From positions 1-59,704 of the forward strand of contig NHDS01000004.1 of the NCBI GenBank assembly GCA_002167215.1: a stretch of DNA of 59,704 bases, read 5' to 3'. Shown here in pieces: positions 8,099 to 16,429 of the stretch (position 1 is the stretch's first letter; each line of letters starts with the position of its first letter). Position numbers and translations under genes: made by a program. The notes under the pieces are model-generated. The model saw nothing but the letters and a program-made list of their open reading frames with translations, was not told the origin of the DNA and ran no database searches. This DNA comes from Pelagibacteraceae bacterium TMED65. Lineage in GTDB: Bacteria; Pseudomonadota; Alphaproteobacteria; TMED127.

Positions 8099-9142
8099 AT
8101 GAAAGAACCATTTTTGAAAATCGGGTCCAGAGTCATTAGCAAATTTCACAAGCCATTAATAATTCCAGAGCTAGGTATAAATCATAATGGGTCTTTAGAG
8201 ACAGCTTTTAAAATTGTTGATGCAGCTCATAGAGCTGGAGCTGAAATAATTAAGCATCAAACACATATTCCTTATGATGAAATGTCTGAGGAGGCTAAAA
8301 AAATTAAACCTGGAAACTCGAACAAAAATATTTACGAGATTATTTCCCAATGCTCTTTAAATGAAGAACAAGAATATAAATTATTTAAATATGTAAATAA
8401 AAAAAAAATGATTTTTTTGAGCACTCCGTTCAGTAAACTTGCTGTCGATAGACTGGTTAAGTTTGGAGTTAAAGCTTTTAAAATAGGTTCTGGTGAGATG
8501 GATAATTATCCATTAGTTGAGTATATAAGTAAATTTAAAAAACCAATGATTATTAGCACCGGTATGCATTCAATTCAAAATGTAAAAAAAGTCGTTAACT
8601 TTTTAAAAAAAAAACAATCAAAATTCGCTTTGATGCACACAACAAATTTATATCCAACACCTGATCACTTAGTTAGACTGGATAGTATCAAAGAATTAAT
8701 GATCAATTTTCCAAAACATGTAATTGGATTGTCAGATCATACGAAATCTAATCATTCATCTTTCGGTGCAGTTGCTCTGGGTGCATCCTTAATTGAAAGA
8801 CATTTTGTTGATAAAAAAATAAGAGTAGGTCCAGATGTTAGCTCTTCTAATGATGAGATAGAATTAAAAAAATTAATAGAAGGTGTTAATATTATTTTTT
8901 TACAAAGAGGTGGAAATAAATCTTCTTTAAAAGAGGAACAAGTAACTAGAAATTTTGCATTTGCTTCAGTTGTAGCAACTGAGAATATTAAAAAAGGAGA
9001 TAAGCTTACAAAAAAAAATCTTTGGATTAAAAGACCTGGCACAGGATATTTTAATGCAGAAAAATTCAAAAAATTATTAGGAAAAAAGGCAAAAAAAAAT
9101 ATAAAAAAAAATTTTCAATTAAAAAAAGATGATATCTCGTAA
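8099..9142 (+). CDS. neuB: N-acetylneuraminate synthase-family protein (NeuB)
   Basis: A 347-residue nonulosonic acid synthase. The NeuB barrel begins with IPELGINHNGS (residues 22-32) and includes IKHQTH, FLSTPFS, KIGSGEMDNYPL, STGMH, the GLSDHT segment and IERHFV. A C-terminal SAF/antifreeze-like domain (about 285-340, ATENIKKGDKLTKKNLWIKRPGTG) closes the active site in this family. It condenses a 6-carbon amino sugar with phosphoenolpyruvate. It overlaps neuC by 14 bases, and the pairing with NeuC points to a ManNAc-type substrate. A second, fused NeuB domain is encoded at 16430-18877, so two different nonulosonates may be made. Confidence 0.93.
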   Translation: MKEPFLKIGSRVISKFHKPLIIPELGINHNGSLETAFKIVDAAHRAGAEIIKHQTHIPYDEMSEEAKKIKPGNSNKNIYEIISQCSLNEEQEYKLFKYVNKKKMIFLSTPFSKLAVDRLVKFGVKAFKIGSGEMDNYPLVEYISKFKKPMIISTGMHSIQNVKKVVNFLKKKQSKFALMHTTNLYPTPDHLVRLDSIKELMINFPKHVIGLSDHTKSNHSSFGAVALGASLIERHFVDKKIRVGPDVSSSNDEIELKKLIEGVNIIFLQRGGNKSSLKEEQVTRNFAFASVVATENIKKGDKLTKKNLWIKRPGTGYFNAEKFKKLLGKKAKKNIKKNFQLKKDDIS

Positions 9143-10259
9143 AAAAAAAATTATTTTTGTAACAGCAACCAGGGCTGATTTTGGAAAATTAAAATCTTTA
9201 ATTAGTATATTAAAAAAAAGTAAGGATTTTGAAGTATGTCTTGTTGTGACAGGAATGCACGTAATTCCTAAATTTGGAAACACATATAAAGAGGTAATTA
9301 GAACCTTTGGCCCAAATATTATTAAATTTACCAATCAGGCTTTAGGAGACAGGCTTGAAATTATTCTCACAAAAACTACTAATATTTTTTCAAAAATAGT
9401 TAAAAAAATAAAACCTGATTTGATAGTTCTTCATGGAGATAGAGTGGAAGCTTTATCTGCAGCCTTAGTTGGCTCTTTAAATCATATTCTTACTGCACAC
9501 ATTGAAGGAGGAGAGGTTTCTGGGACAATTGACGATACAATCAGACATGCTATTTCAAAATTATGTCACGTTCATTTTGTTGGCTCTAAGAAAGCAAAAA
9601 AGAGGGTAGCTAAAATGGGAGAGATAAAAAAAAATATTTTCCAAATTGGATCTCCCGATATTGACGTTATAGCAAATAAAAACCTCCCTAAAATCTTCAA
9701 CGTAAAAAAAAGATACAATTTTAAATTTAAAGATTATGCTATTTTATTATGGCATCCTGTTACATCTAAAATTGACACTTTAAAAGAAGACACAAAAAAA
9801 ATATTAAAGTTCATAAAAAAATTAAATCAAAATTTTCTAATAATTTATCCAAATAATGACCCCGGAAGTAATTTAATCATCGATTGTTATAAAAAGATAA
9901 AAAATAAGAAGTTTAAGATATTAAAAAATATGAGGTTTGAATATTTCTTAAGTGTATTAGAAAATGCTAAATTTATAATAGGAAATTCAAGCTCTGCCAT
10001 TTATGAAGCCCCAATGTTATCAACTCCAGCCATCAATATTGGTGACAGACAAAACAAAAGAATTAAAAGCAGGATAATTAAAAATGTTGAAATTGATGAA
10101 TTGAAAGAGAGTGATATTTTCAACTTTTTGAAAAAATACAAGAGCTCAAATAAAAAGTATTATGGTCAAGGTGATAGTGACAAGAAATTTTACAAGATTT
10201 TAAAAAAAAAAAGTTTCTGGGAAGTTCCAAAACAAAAATTTTTTTCGGATATCCATTAA
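9129..10259 (+). CDS. neuC: UDP-N-acetylglucosamine 2-epimerase (hydrolysing), NeuC
   Basis: A 376-residue GT-B-fold epimerase. Diagnostic stretches are VTATRADFGKL (11-21), VTGMH (40-44), VLHGDRVEALSAA (100-112), HIEGGEVSGTIDDTIRH (124-140) and the nucleotide-binding GNSSSAIYEAP near residue 290. The hydrolysing enzymes convert UDP-GlcNAc (or a 6-deoxy-diamino relative) into free ManNAc-type sugar plus UDP, feeding NeuB. The length is normal. The gene starts inside the end of neuB, implying coupled translation. The precise sugar (ManNAc or a legionaminate/pseudaminate-type precursor) cannot be settled from sequence alone. Confidence 0.92.
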   Translation: MISRKKKIIFVTATRADFGKLKSLISILKKSKDFEVCLVVTGMHVIPKFGNTYKEVIRTFGPNIIKFTNQALGDRLEIILTKTTNIFSKIVKKIKPDLIVLHGDRVEALSAALVGSLNHILTAHIEGGEVSGTIDDTIRHAISKLCHVHFVGSKKAKKRVAKMGEIKKNIFQIGSPDIDVIANKNLPKIFNVKKRYNFKFKDYAILLWHPVTSKIDTLKEDTKKILKFIKKLNQNFLIIYPNNDPGSNLIIDCYKKIKNKKFKILKNMRFEYFLSVLENAKFIIGNSSSAIYEAPMLSTPAINIGDRQNKRIKSRIIKNVEIDELKESDIFNFLKKYKSSNKKYYGQGDSDKKFYKILKKKSFWEVPKQKFFSDIH

Positions 10260-10269
10260 CGCATTTTTT

Positions 10270-11505
10270 ATGAAAAAAAAATATATTGCGATTATATGTT
10301 CTTTTTACAGCATTGATAAAGGTTATTTTTATATTCTTAGATCAACCATTAAAAAAATATCTGAAAGTTTTGATAAAGTATACGTCATAAATTGTCAAAA
10401 TTTGAGATTTTTTCCTAGCTTTGCAAAAAAGGTTTATATGGAAAAAGATTATAATGAGACAAATTTTGAAAAGGTTTTCATGCCAAAAAACTTTGTTCTT
10501 TTTAATCCAAAAAACTCTAAAGATTTTTCAGATTTTTTGAAAGACAAAGAGGTAATTGTAATGAACCACATTAATAAACATTTTTTTGATTTAAAGGTTC
10601 AATTTTTAATTAAAAAACATAAATTAAAGCAATTTCAAATAAGCAATCTTGGTGTTGAGGGTGCTGCTCCAGAGATTACCTCTAAAAATCATTTTTTTAA
10701 ATCTTTCATATATTTCTTTAATCAGCAATTATTTAATAAACTTACTGTATTATTATCAAATTTTGGCATAGTCGCAAAACTAGATATCAGATTTTTTAGT
10801 AATCTCACTCACTTAGAAAATATAAAAAAAAACAAGTTAAAAAATTTTTTACATAAGAAAAAATTCTTATGGGCAAACGAAATTAAACTAGTGAACAGTA
10901 TGGCTTATGATATTTTTTTAGAAAATGAATTACACATTTCCGAAGACTATATTGTTCATTTAGATGCTGGATTAAACAATCGACATGAAGTCGCTTTAAG
11001 AGGTGAATGGCCAAAAGAAAAAATTGAGCAACACTATTATCATTTAGAAAAATTTTTAAAAAAGCTATCTAAAGATTTTAATAAAAAAGTAATTGTTACT
11101 ATTCACCCAGGCTACAATATTGAAGATCACCAACCTTATTTTAAGGATTTTAAAGTTTATAAATATCGAACCACAGAATTTATATTCAAATCATTTATGG
11201 TTACTGCATTTGATTCAAGTGCAGTTACAGATGCAATTTTATTGAAAAAAAAACTTTTAGGTCTCGATTCAGATTTTATGTCTAAAAATGAAAGGTACCA
11301 TACCAGTATTTATCCCAAAAGAGTTGGATATTTACTTTATAACACGAGAAGTGATTATGATTATAATAAGGATGTGCTATTGAGAAAGATGGATAAAAAT
11401 ATTTTGAATTATAAAAAATTCGTATCTAAATACCATTGTTTTAATCCCTTAAAAAGTGGATCGCAAGATATTGTAGACACAATTAAGGAAAAGTTTTTTA
11501 AGTAA
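10270..11505 (+). CDS. Unknown protein, possible sialyltransferase-like transferase
   Basis: A 411-residue protein I do not recognise as a named family. It lacks a signal peptide and clear membrane segments. The C-terminal half looks like the second domain of a GT-B transferase: LDAGLN at 231-236, VTIHPGYN at 276-283, and AFDSSAVTDAILLKKKLLGL from 313. An acidic-x-x motif, then HP, then a Ser-Ser pair is the order seen in bacterial sialyl- and polysialyltransferases (GT38/52/80). It sits 10 bases after neuC at the end of the nonulosonate operon, so transfer of a CMP-nonulosonate is the leading hypothesis. Confidence is high for a real gene and low for the activity. Confidence 0.6.
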   Translation: MKKKYIAIICSFYSIDKGYFYILRSTIKKISESFDKVYVINCQNLRFFPSFAKKVYMEKDYNETNFEKVFMPKNFVLFNPKNSKDFSDFLKDKEVIVMNHINKHFFDLKVQFLIKKHKLKQFQISNLGVEGAAPEITSKNHFFKSFIYFFNQQLFNKLTVLLSNFGIVAKLDIRFFSNLTHLENIKKNKLKNFLHKKKFLWANEIKLVNSMAYDIFLENELHISEDYIVHLDAGLNNRHEVALRGEWPKEKIEQHYYHLEKFLKKLSKDFNKKVIVTIHPGYNIEDHQPYFKDFKVYKYRTTEFIFKSFMVTAFDSSAVTDAILLKKKLLGLDSDFMSKNERYHTSIYPKRVGYLLYNTRSDYDYNKDVLLRKMDKNILNYKKFVSKYHCFNPLKSGSQDIVDTIKEKFFK

Positions 11506-11605
11506 AAAAATTTTGATTTTAGGAGTTAATTTATAGAAAACTTTCATAAACAAAATCAACTTGTTTAATGTAGAACTGAAATAAATACTTTAAATAAGAT
11601 ATTAT

Positions 11606-11636
11606 TTGACTAATAATCTGATATAAAAAGTATTCT
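11606..11636 (+). promoter_or_regulatory. Weak candidate promoter of the DUF4956/CotH/VTC operon
   Basis: TTGACT at 11606-11611 and TATTCT at 11631-11636 are separated by 19 bases, a little longer than ideal. They lie in the 137-base gap (11506-11642) before the DUF4956 gene. No copy of the inverted repeat is present here, so this operon may be controlled separately from its neighbours. Confidence 0.25.
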
Positions 11637-11642
11637 AAATTT

Positions 11643-12335
11643 ATGACAAGCGAAATATTAAATTTTTTTAATAATCAGCCCATACAAATAAACTTAATGA
11701 ATTTTGTGTTTAGTTTATTAACAGTTTCAATATTAAGTTTTTTTATTCAAATATTTTATATTAGGTATTCTTCAACTCTTTCAAATAGATATGGATTTTC
11801 AAAAACATTTATAGTTTTAGGAGTAACAACTTGCATTGTTATTATGGTGGTAAAGAATTCATTAGCTTTATCTTTGGGCCTAGTAGGAGCACTTTCGATA
11901 GTTAGATTTAGGGCAGCTATAAAGGAGCCTGAAGAATTAGTTTATTTATTTTTAATTATTGCTGCAGGGTTAGGTTGTGGCGCAGGCCAGTTAAAAATAA
12001 CTATTATTGGAATTATTTTCTCCTTAATCATTATTTACTTATATTCTTTAATCTCTAAAAAAGATAAAATTGATTATCTAGATGTAATTAATCTTGCATT
12101 GATTATTAACGAAAATATAAACGATAAGGAAATAAACATTATAGTTAATGATATAAAAAAAATTTCTGATGAAGTAAAATTTGTTTCAATGTCACGAACG
12201 ATATCTGATACAAATATTAATCTGGATATTAAAGTTAAGGACTTTCAAAAATTAGTAGATTTAACAAATCTGATAAAAAAAAATCATAAAAATTCAAAAG
12301 TTATAGTTGCCCGAAATAATGAATTGAGTTTATGA
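11643..12335 (+). CDS. DUF4956 integral membrane protein
   Basis: A 230-residue membrane protein matching the DUF4956 family. Several hydrophobic helices lie between residues ~20 and 140, including FVFSLLTVSILSFFIQIFYI and IVLGVTTCIVIMVV. The signature loop SLGLVGALSIVRFRAAIKEP (residues 76-95) links to the YLFLIIAAGLGCGAGQ helix. A soluble C-terminal domain of about 80 residues follows. The biochemical role is not known; the conserved loop with Arg residues between helices recalls small transporter or channel proteins. The family tends to occur near VTC-domain and CotH genes, as here. It overlaps the CotH gene by four bases (ATGA). Confidence 0.88.
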   Translation: MTSEILNFFNNQPIQINLMNFVFSLLTVSILSFFIQIFYIRYSSTLSNRYGFSKTFIVLGVTTCIVIMVVKNSLALSLGLVGALSIVRFRAAIKEPEELVYLFLIIAAGLGCGAGQLKITIIGIIFSLIIIYLYSLISKKDKIDYLDVINLALIINENINDKEINIIVNDIKKISDEVKFVSMSRTISDTNINLDIKVKDFQKLVDLTNLIKKNHKNSKVIVARNNELSL

Positions 12336-15091
12336 TTTTTATAAAAAAATCTGAAAAAACAAAAAAAAAATTTAATTTTTTTAATAAGTTTTTGTATTTT
12401 TATTTTTTCTCTACGATTATAATAAGTTTTATTTTTCTCGTTTTCTTTTTTACCTCTTCTTTCGTAAATAAGAAAACATATAAATTTTTAGATCATTTTT
12501 CAAAAGCTGGAAGATTTGAGTATATTTATATTTTTAATATTGCATTCGATGCTATTAAAAGTAATTTTTATAGCATAAAAAAGATAAATTTAGATATTGA
12601 TTTTAAAGATATTTTAATTCTAGAAAATCATAGAAGTAAATCAATTAAAGCTGGTACACTTGGAAATTCAGATAATATTCCTCAAGTAAAAGGAAATGCA
12701 GTTACAGAGAATGGAAGATTTGAAATTGACATAAGATTAAAGGGGGAAAGAAAGATACACTTTAATGACAAGATAAGCTCTTCCTATAAAGTTGATTTAA
12801 ATAAGGATAGTTATATTTTTGGTTTAAATAGTTTTTCACTTCAAAAGCCGAGAGTAAGAAATTATATCCATGAGTGGTTATTCCATGAAATGGCAGGGGA
12901 TTTCGATTTAGTAAAAATGAAATATGAATTTATTGATCTAGCAATAAATGGATCAAACCAAGGCTTGTATGTAGTAGAAGAAAGCTTTGGTAAAGAAATG
13001 ATAGAGAGAAATAAAAGAAGAAATGGTCCAATTTTTGCATTAGATGACAATATGGTCAACTTCATATCTAATTATAAAGTAGATGAGGACAATCCTTTTC
13101 TTGAAATTTATGATAAAAAGTTTTGGCTGCAAAAAGAAAATATTCTAGTAGTGAAATCAGCATCTCAAAAATTAAGAGATTTTACAAATAACAAAAAAAC
13201 TCTCGAACAAACTTTTGATTTGGATAAATTTGCAAAATTTTTTGCAATTATTGATGCAACTTACACTTTTCATGCTTTAAGTCCTGGAACATTAAGATTA
13301 TATTATAATCCAGTAAGCGGTTTATTTGAGCCAATACCTTTTGATGGACAAAGAAGTGTTCCAAATTACTCAAAATTTAATACAGACTTTAATTCAGATC
13401 AAAACAATAGCTTATTAATAGACTATATAAACAAAGGTGGATGGTGGATTGATAAATTCTTTCTTAAAGGTAATAAAATTAATGAAATTTTTTACAATAA
13501 GTATGTGGACAATCTTAAAATAATAAGTTCAGAAGATTACTTAAATAAATTTTTCAAAGATAGAAAAAGTCAAATTAAAAGGATAAACTCATTTATTTAT
13601 TCAGATTATTTTTATTATGCAAATGGAACGAATTTTGGGCCTGGTATATATTATTTTAAAAAAAAAGACCTTTTTTATAGAGCGGAAATTATTAGAAAAA
13701 GAATAAGCAGTCTTAATAAGAATGTTCAAATAATAAAAAATGAAAATGGAAATTATCTCATAAAAATTTTTTTCAAAAATTGTTTCAAATGTAAACCATA
13801 TACAAATTTAACAAAAATTTTTGTAAAGAATGCAATTTGTTCAAAAAAAAGTTATGAAAAAATTAATATACCAGTCGGAAAACAACTTGATTACAAAGAG
13901 GATACAATAATAAAACTTAATCATAACTTTAATCAAATAAACTGTACACACTTCACCTTTTATGATTCTCAAACTGATAAAATTTTCACGAAAAAGGTAA
14001 ATGATTTAAATTCTTATCAAAAATTAGATAATGAAAAATATTTTGAGAATGAAAAATTTAAAAAATATTTTAATAGTGCAAATAACATTTTAACATTAAA
14101 AAAAAACACTATTACTATTGATGAGAATATATTCATTCCAGAGAATTATTTAGTAAAAATTTTTAAAGATCAGGAAATTATTTTGATTAATAATGCTTTT
14201 ATTTTTTCTAATTCATCCTGGCAGGCAATTGGTGAGAAAAATAAAGAAATATTGATAACAGGGAATAAAAATAATTTTGGTGGTGGTCTTATAATTAAAG
14301 AGACCAGAGGTAGATCTGATTTTAAATATGTCAGATTTAAATTTTTAAATGGTCTAAAAAAAAGTTTTTATAGTGATAAAGAAGAAATTTTATATACCTC
14401 TCAAACATACTACTTAGAAGGCGATAAGAATAATTTCAAAGAGAGAATTATAGAAAAAAATAATAAACCAATTTATGATTATAATTTAATGGGATCCATA
14501 AATTTTTTTAATACAAATTTAAAGTTAGAAAATGTAAATTTTGAAAAAATATCTTCAGAAGATGCAATTAATATTATTAATTCAAATTTTTATATAAAGG
14601 ATATTAATTTTTTAGAAACAGGATCAGATTCTATTGATTTTGATTTTAGTGAAGGAATTATAGAGAATGCAAATTTTAGCCACATAGGAAATGATGCAAT
14701 AGATTTCTCAGGATCAAAAGTAACACTTAAAAATGCTAACTTTTTTAGTGTGGGCGATAAGGCTATTAGCGTTGGAGAAAATTCTGAGGTGAAAATATCA
14801 AATATTTTTGCTAGGAAATCATATGTAGGTATAGCAGCCAAAGATGGATCTAATGTTTTAGCAAAAAATATTATAATGGATGGGGTTAAAATACCATTTT
14901 CATCTTTCATTAAAAAATTTGAGTATGACAACCCAACGCTTCATTTAGAAGGATTAGACATAAAAAATTATCATGAAAAATGGATAGTTGATAAAAAATC
15001 AAATATTTATTTTGATAATATAAAAGTTGGTAAAATTGCGAAGGACATAATACCCATAATTTATAGAAAAGATATTGAGCTTATAAAATGA
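12332..15091 (+). CDS. CotH-kinase-family protein with C-terminal parallel beta-helix
   Basis: A 919-residue protein. An N-terminal signal-anchor (residues ~20-45) would place the rest outside the cytoplasmic membrane. The CotH-type kinase region spans about 90-460. It contains RLKGERK (135-141), YKVDLNK (152-158), NGSNQGLYVVEESFGKEM (206-223) and LYYNPVSGLFEPIPFDG (323-339), where the Asp of FDG is a likely metal ligand. From about residue 560 to 900 short repeats of the NANF, DAIDFSG and NANFFSVGDKAISV kind indicate a right-handed beta-helix. Known CotH proteins phosphorylate secreted proteins with ATP. The beta-helix suggests a glycan-facing role. It overlaps both neighbours by four bases, so the operon is tightly coupled. 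Confidence 0.85.
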   Translation: MIFIKKSEKTKKKFNFFNKFLYFYFFSTIIISFIFLVFFFTSSFVNKKTYKFLDHFSKAGRFEYIYIFNIAFDAIKSNFYSIKKINLDIDFKDILILENHRSKSIKAGTLGNSDNIPQVKGNAVTENGRFEIDIRLKGERKIHFNDKISSSYKVDLNKDSYIFGLNSFSLQKPRVRNYIHEWLFHEMAGDFDLVKMKYEFIDLAINGSNQGLYVVEESFGKEMIERNKRRNGPIFALDDNMVNFISNYKVDEDNPFLEIYDKKFWLQKENILVVKSASQKLRDFTNNKKTLEQTFDLDKFAKFFAIIDATYTFHALSPGTLRLYYNPVSGLFEPIPFDGQRSVPNYSKFNTDFNSDQNNSLLIDYINKGGWWIDKFFLKGNKINEIFYNKYVDNLKIISSEDYLNKFFKDRKSQIKRINSFIYSDYFYYANGTNFGPGIYYFKKKDLFYRAEIIRKRISSLNKNVQIIKNENGNYLIKIFFKNCFKCKPYTNLTKIFVKNAICSKKSYEKINIPVGKQLDYKEDTIIKLNHNFNQINCTHFTFYDSQTDKIFTKKVNDLNSYQKLDNEKYFENEKFKKYFNSANNILTLKKNTITIDENIFIPENYLVKIFKDQEIILINNAFIFSNSSWQAIGEKNKEILITGNKNNFGGGLIIKETRGRSDFKYVRFKFLNGLKKSFYSDKEEILYTSQTYYLEGDKNNFKERIIEKNNKPIYDYNLMGSINFFNTNLKLENVNFEKISSEDAINIINSNFYIKDINFLETGSDSIDFDFSEGIIENANFSHIGNDAIDFSGSKVTLKNANFFSVGDKAISVGENSEVKISNIFARKSYVGIAAKDGSNVLAKNIIMDGVKIPFSSFIKKFEYDNPTLHLEGLDIKNYHEKWIVDKKSNIYFDNIKVGKIAKDIIPIIYRKDIELIK

Positions 15092-15747
15092 GAATATTTT
15101 ATTATATTTTTAAAATTTTAATAATTTTATTTATACAAACTATAAATGTTTATTCTCATGAAATAGAATATACTAATAGCTTTCAACTTAATGGAAAAAT
15201 TAACTTTTTACATGAAATTGAAGCTGTCAATGAAGATGGCAACTTCAATGCAGTAATTGAAATACCTGCAGGAACTAATGAAAAATGGGAAGTATCAAAA
15301 GATGGCACATCAATAGCACTAGAATTAAAAAATGGTGTTCCTAGAATAATTAATTATTTAGGATACCCCTTTAATTATGGTTTTATTCCTAAGACAATAG
15401 TTTCAATTGATGATGGTGGTGATGGAGACGCAATTGATGTAGTAGTGTTAAGTCAAAAAAAATTAAAAAAAGGCATGATAGTTCCAGTAAAAGTAATTGG
15501 TATGCTTTTAATGAAAGATAAAGGAAAAATAGATAATAAAATTATATCAGTTTTAGTAGATTCAAAATTTGAAAAATCGAATTCAATTAAAAAATTAGAT
15601 AAGTTGTACCCTGGAATTTTAGAAATAATCAATATGTGGTTTGAAAATTATAAGGGTATAAAAATAGTAACCAGTGGGTTTGTAGGAAAAAAGGATGCTA
15701 AAGAATTTTTGATGAAAGGCCAAAGTTTTTATGAAAAAAATAATTAA
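15088..15747 (+). CDS. Exported family I inorganic pyrophosphatase
   Basis: A 219-residue family I pyrophosphatase with an N-terminal signal peptide (MRIFYYIFKILIILFIQTIN, probable cleavage near VYS-HE at residue 23). Catalytic features are intact: IEIPAG (58-63), YPFNYGFIP (93-101), and the metal cluster DGDAIDVVV with Asp112, Asp114 and Asp117 plus Asp144 and Asp149, matching E. coli Asp65/67/70/97/102. The usual protein is a cytosolic housekeeping enzyme that hydrolyses PPi. An exported copy inside a CotH/VTC operon is unusual and implies that PPi, or a PPi-like product, is released in the periplasm. It overlaps the VTC gene by 17 bases. Confidence 0.9.
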   Translation: MRIFYYIFKILIILFIQTINVYSHEIEYTNSFQLNGKINFLHEIEAVNEDGNFNAVIEIPAGTNEKWEVSKDGTSIALELKNGVPRIINYLGYPFNYGFIPKTIVSIDDGGDGDAIDVVVLSQKKLKKGMIVPVKVIGMLLMKDKGKIDNKIISVLVDSKFEKSNSIKKLDKLYPGILEIINMWFENYKGIKIVTSGFVGKKDAKEFLMKGQSFYEKNN

Positions 15748-16414
15748 TAATGTTAAAAGATATGAGAGAAAGTGGGTATTTAAAAATATTAATTCATTAG
15801 AGTTAATTATTGGACTTTTAAGATCAAAACTTTTATTTAATTTTCAATACGAAAAAAGAAAAGTAAATTCACTATATTTTGATGATAAAAACTTATCTTC
15901 AATTAGAGAAAATTTAGACGGTGTTAGTGAAAAAACTAAATATAGGATAAGATGGTATGGAAATAAAAATATAGTATCAAGTGCGAATTTTGAAATTAAA
16001 AAAAAGAAAGAGTTTGAAACAAACAAAAAAACTTTTCACTTTAATGATATTAATGATCTTAATATTTTAGAAGATACGAATATAAATCACATAGAAGAAT
16101 TAGTTAATCATAAATTTAATATAAAAAAAAATGTTTTTGCTATTCTCACGACTCATTATGATAGAGAATATTTTATTTCAAATAATAATTTGATAAGAGC
16201 AACAATTGATTATAATTTAGAGAGTAGAGTTCTAAATAACAAAGTTGATAAAAATATTATAAAAAATTATCACCATTATATCACACTAGAAATAAAGTAT
16301 GATACTAACTTAGATCATTTTGTTAGAAACAATTTAGAAAATATTAATAATAGGCTTTCAAGAAATTCAAAATTTGTAAATTCTGCTTTAACAGAAGCTT
16401 TTTCTTATTCATAA
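15731..16414 (+). CDS. VTC-domain polyphosphate polymerase-like protein
   Basis: A 227-residue VTC domain protein of the CYTH-like tunnel fold. Hallmarks are YERKW (11-15), LYFDDKNL (48-55), the basic strand KYRIRWYG (70-77), FEIKKKKEF (87-95), the HYDREYF segment, RATIDYN and the terminal LEIKYD strand. In yeast Vtc4 this domain makes polyphosphate from ATP; bacterial relatives are annotated as polyphosphate polymerase-domain proteins. There are no membrane segments, so it would need the DUF4956 partner to reach the membrane. It is the last gene of the operon, 15 bases from the convergent FAD/NeuB fusion gene. Polymerase activity is known for the family but not proved for small bacterial members in this context. 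Confidence 0.87.
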   Translation: MKKIINNVKRYERKWVFKNINSLELIIGLLRSKLLFNFQYEKRKVNSLYFDDKNLSSIRENLDGVSEKTKYRIRWYGNKNIVSSANFEIKKKKEFETNKKTFHFNDINDLNILEDTNINHIEELVNHKFNIKKNVFAILTTHYDREYFISNNNLIRATIDYNLESRVLNNKVDKNIIKNYHHYITLEIKYDTNLDHFVRNNLENINNRLSRNSKFVNSALTEAFSYS

Positions 16415-16429
16415 AAATATTAATATAGT

